DNA of 60,000 nucleotides from Glandiceps talaboti (lineage: Eukaryota > Hemichordata > Enteropneusta > Spengelidae), in assembly GCF_964340395.1 (NCBI RefSeq), contig NC_135561.1:9837732-9897731 (forward strand). Direction: 5' to 3'. This document shows, one piece after another, positions 58,160 to 60,000 of this stretch (position 1 is its first letter; each line of letters opens with the position of its first letter). The position numbers and the translations under genes were made by a program. The notes under the pieces were generated by a model. The model searched no databases. It saw only the letters and a list, made by a program, of their open reading frames with translations, and had not been told where the DNA came from.

Positions 58160-59100
58160 TTTACTTTCAAAAGACAATGTTAGAAACCCCTACCCCATTG
58201 ATTCCTGTGGGAACATGCCTTTCGTGAAGAAAAAATGGTTACATAACATGTCTACAAGAATTGTTGGAGAATGTCTATGTAGAATGCCACACTGATCCCA
58301 TATCCACACCTTGAGTTTTATTTTTATTGTTCTTCAATGATCTCCTTCAAAGTAATAGTCTGGATGCCAATATGGTTTCTAACTAAACCACGTCTAGCCA
58401 AAAGCCCCTCAAATAGCACAAAAAGTTGTTCACCCAATCAGTGAAACCTAAATGTTTTGGTGATGTAAACAGTATATAAGTAGCATCATGGGCTGACAAA
58501 TATACCTCATTTGAACATTACTGTCCCAATAAACACTAACTTTATGAGGGACTGTGTTATTGGTTAGAGTTTTGTGATTTATTAACAAAGACATGATGTT
58601 AATGACTGTGTGGGTGGCTGTAAATGAATTTTAAATTGCATCTCATGCATTTCAAGACTTCTAGAGTAACGACTCTGACTATACTTTGAGTGGAGGTATA
58701 AATGGTAATGATACAGTATAGGAACTAGACTATCAAAGTAATTACCTTGTCCAAAAGACTACAGTCGGATATTAATCTCACCATTAATGCCTGAATTTAT
58801 GTCTATCAAGGTGGATCTGATAAGATCATGGAAATCGAGAAACTTTCATCACTTTGGACTTGAGCATTGAATACATTTGTGAAGTACTCAGACCATGATT
58901 CATGTTTTTTTTTTAGAGATTAATTCCACTAGATCGTCCACTAAATCGTCCACGAAAACAAATACATTCTATCATTCCACCATGTCACTCAACAACGCGC
59001 ATCGAATTCTATCACTTGAATTTCCGTTATTTAGTCGTCTGAAGATCGTAACGGCCTCCGTACCATAACTTGTGTACTTTGTGTAAATACAGCTCTACTT
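58160..59100. other. Intergenic stretch, nothing recognised
   Basis: AT-rich; a T run near 58903. No exon or repeat family supported. Confidence 0.45.
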
Positions 59101-59143
59101 CTCAGTATTGAGCACTTTTCCTTCAGTTTATGACTTACCTCTT

Positions 59144-59166
59144 ATATATATATATATATATACTGA

Positions 59167-59254
<88 letters not shown>
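59144..59254. repeat. TA microsatellite
   Basis: (TA)n broken once at 59162-59170. The remainder to 60000 holds two overlapping open frames near 59439-59824 with no recognised domain or splice evidence. Confidence 0.95.
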
Positions 59255-59256
<2 letters not shown>

Positions 59257-60000
59257 CCATTGCTCGGTTGACGGCAACGCGGTCAAAGATATCGGGTTCT
59301 TTGCACAATACACGTGTATATAGAAATGATGTCCCTTAAATTTCCCCTCTTTTCATTCTTGCTCTTTTCAACTACAATATAGATTTTGATAATTTCCATA
59401 GGTCTCACGAGATATACTCTTCAAGGAAAAACAAGTTCGTGTCGGAGTTTGACACGAGAATAGTCTGTGCTTGGAGTAATTATACTGTCAGTATAATTTC
59501 TCAAAGGTATGTGTTATCGTGGAAGTTTAAACATTATTTATACTTTAATGGCGTTATAGATTTTGACCCAAGCTATGCATGCCACGGTCACAAGCTATAT
59601 TGCGTCAGATCGATTTGCCAAACAAGTTTGCCAGAATTAACGCATCCCATCAAACCATGGACCCTCCACAAAGGTGGAGTGTCTATGGTCAAACAAATGA
59701 CAGGTCGCAGAAACTATGGTCATGGAAGTATGAACGTCGTTTATACTTGTACGCCGTGACATACAATGAGCGCAGTGCCATGATTGACCGGATTATTCAG
59801 TGTCGACAATCCCAGTTAATATAATCCCAAAGGCAAACTTGTTTTATTTACCACCTTGCCAAGCAACACAGGGTGGTGGCGAGGCGAAGTTGTAATGTAC
59901 TGTCGCTTTGATATTCACGATTTTGGAAAGGAAATAGATAACATCGGGTTAGATCTTGAGAGTAAATAAGAAGAAAAGAAGAGTTAATTTGAAATCAGTG

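Noticed and set aside
59439-59824. Two overlapping plus-strand frames of 106 and 81 residues
   Set aside because: No motif or splice sites; they overlap in different frames, so at most one could be real and neither can be preferred.

Overview
The window is animal genomic DNA. It has split genes with GT/AG introns, long AT-rich introns and intergenic DNA, very abundant tetranucleotide microsatellites, and relics of Penelope-like, non-LTR and MITE-type elements. Receptor modules (LDL-receptor class A, zona pellucida, Toll-like receptor, Ig plus kinase) point to a marine invertebrate. A hemichordate or cephalochordate would fit best, but the sequence alone does not settle the taxon. Layout: (1) 1-10.7 kb, plus strand: the 3' part of a gene coding at least five LDL-receptor class A modules, one per phase-1 exon, followed by a complete zona pellucida (ZP) domain on seven exons. 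(2) 4,243-12,915 is directly repeated at 12,916-21,593. This is a nearly identical 8.67-kb head-to-tail duplication that copies all ZP exons but none of the LDLa exons, and that cuts through the last exon of a convergent minus-strand gene. (3) 21.4-23.4 kb, minus strand: three exons of an unrecognised, probably extracellular, Cys-containing protein, split by a ~670-bp CATA microsatellite. (4) 23.9-30.1 kb: a frameshifted Penelope-like GIY-YIG remnant, a triplicated ~550-bp unit containing a signal-peptide-like ORF, two foldback sequences, a weak candidate plus-strand gene, and an older diverged third copy of the ZP-gene 3' flank. (5) 30.1-35.1 kb, minus strand: a three-exon gene for an unrecognised ~438-residue protein with a C-terminal membrane anchor. 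(6) 38.3-41.6 kb, minus strand: an intact, apparently single-exon Toll-like receptor. (7) 45.6-53.5 kb, minus strand: a ten-exon gene for a cytoplasmic-looking protein with an Ig-like domain followed by a TKL-type kinase. (8) 53.5-60 kb: no convincing gene, but a 154-bp foldback element with a 9-bp target duplication and dead non-LTR reverse transcriptase fragments. The TLR, the tail-anchored protein and the Ig-kinase lie in one orientation and could form an innate-signalling neighbourhood; that link is inference from position and domain type only. The main candidates for something new are the tail-anchored protein, the Ig-TKL kinase, the TLR lacking the BB-loop proline, the 41-bp minisatellite built from a splice-donor boundary, and the recent ZP-only duplication.
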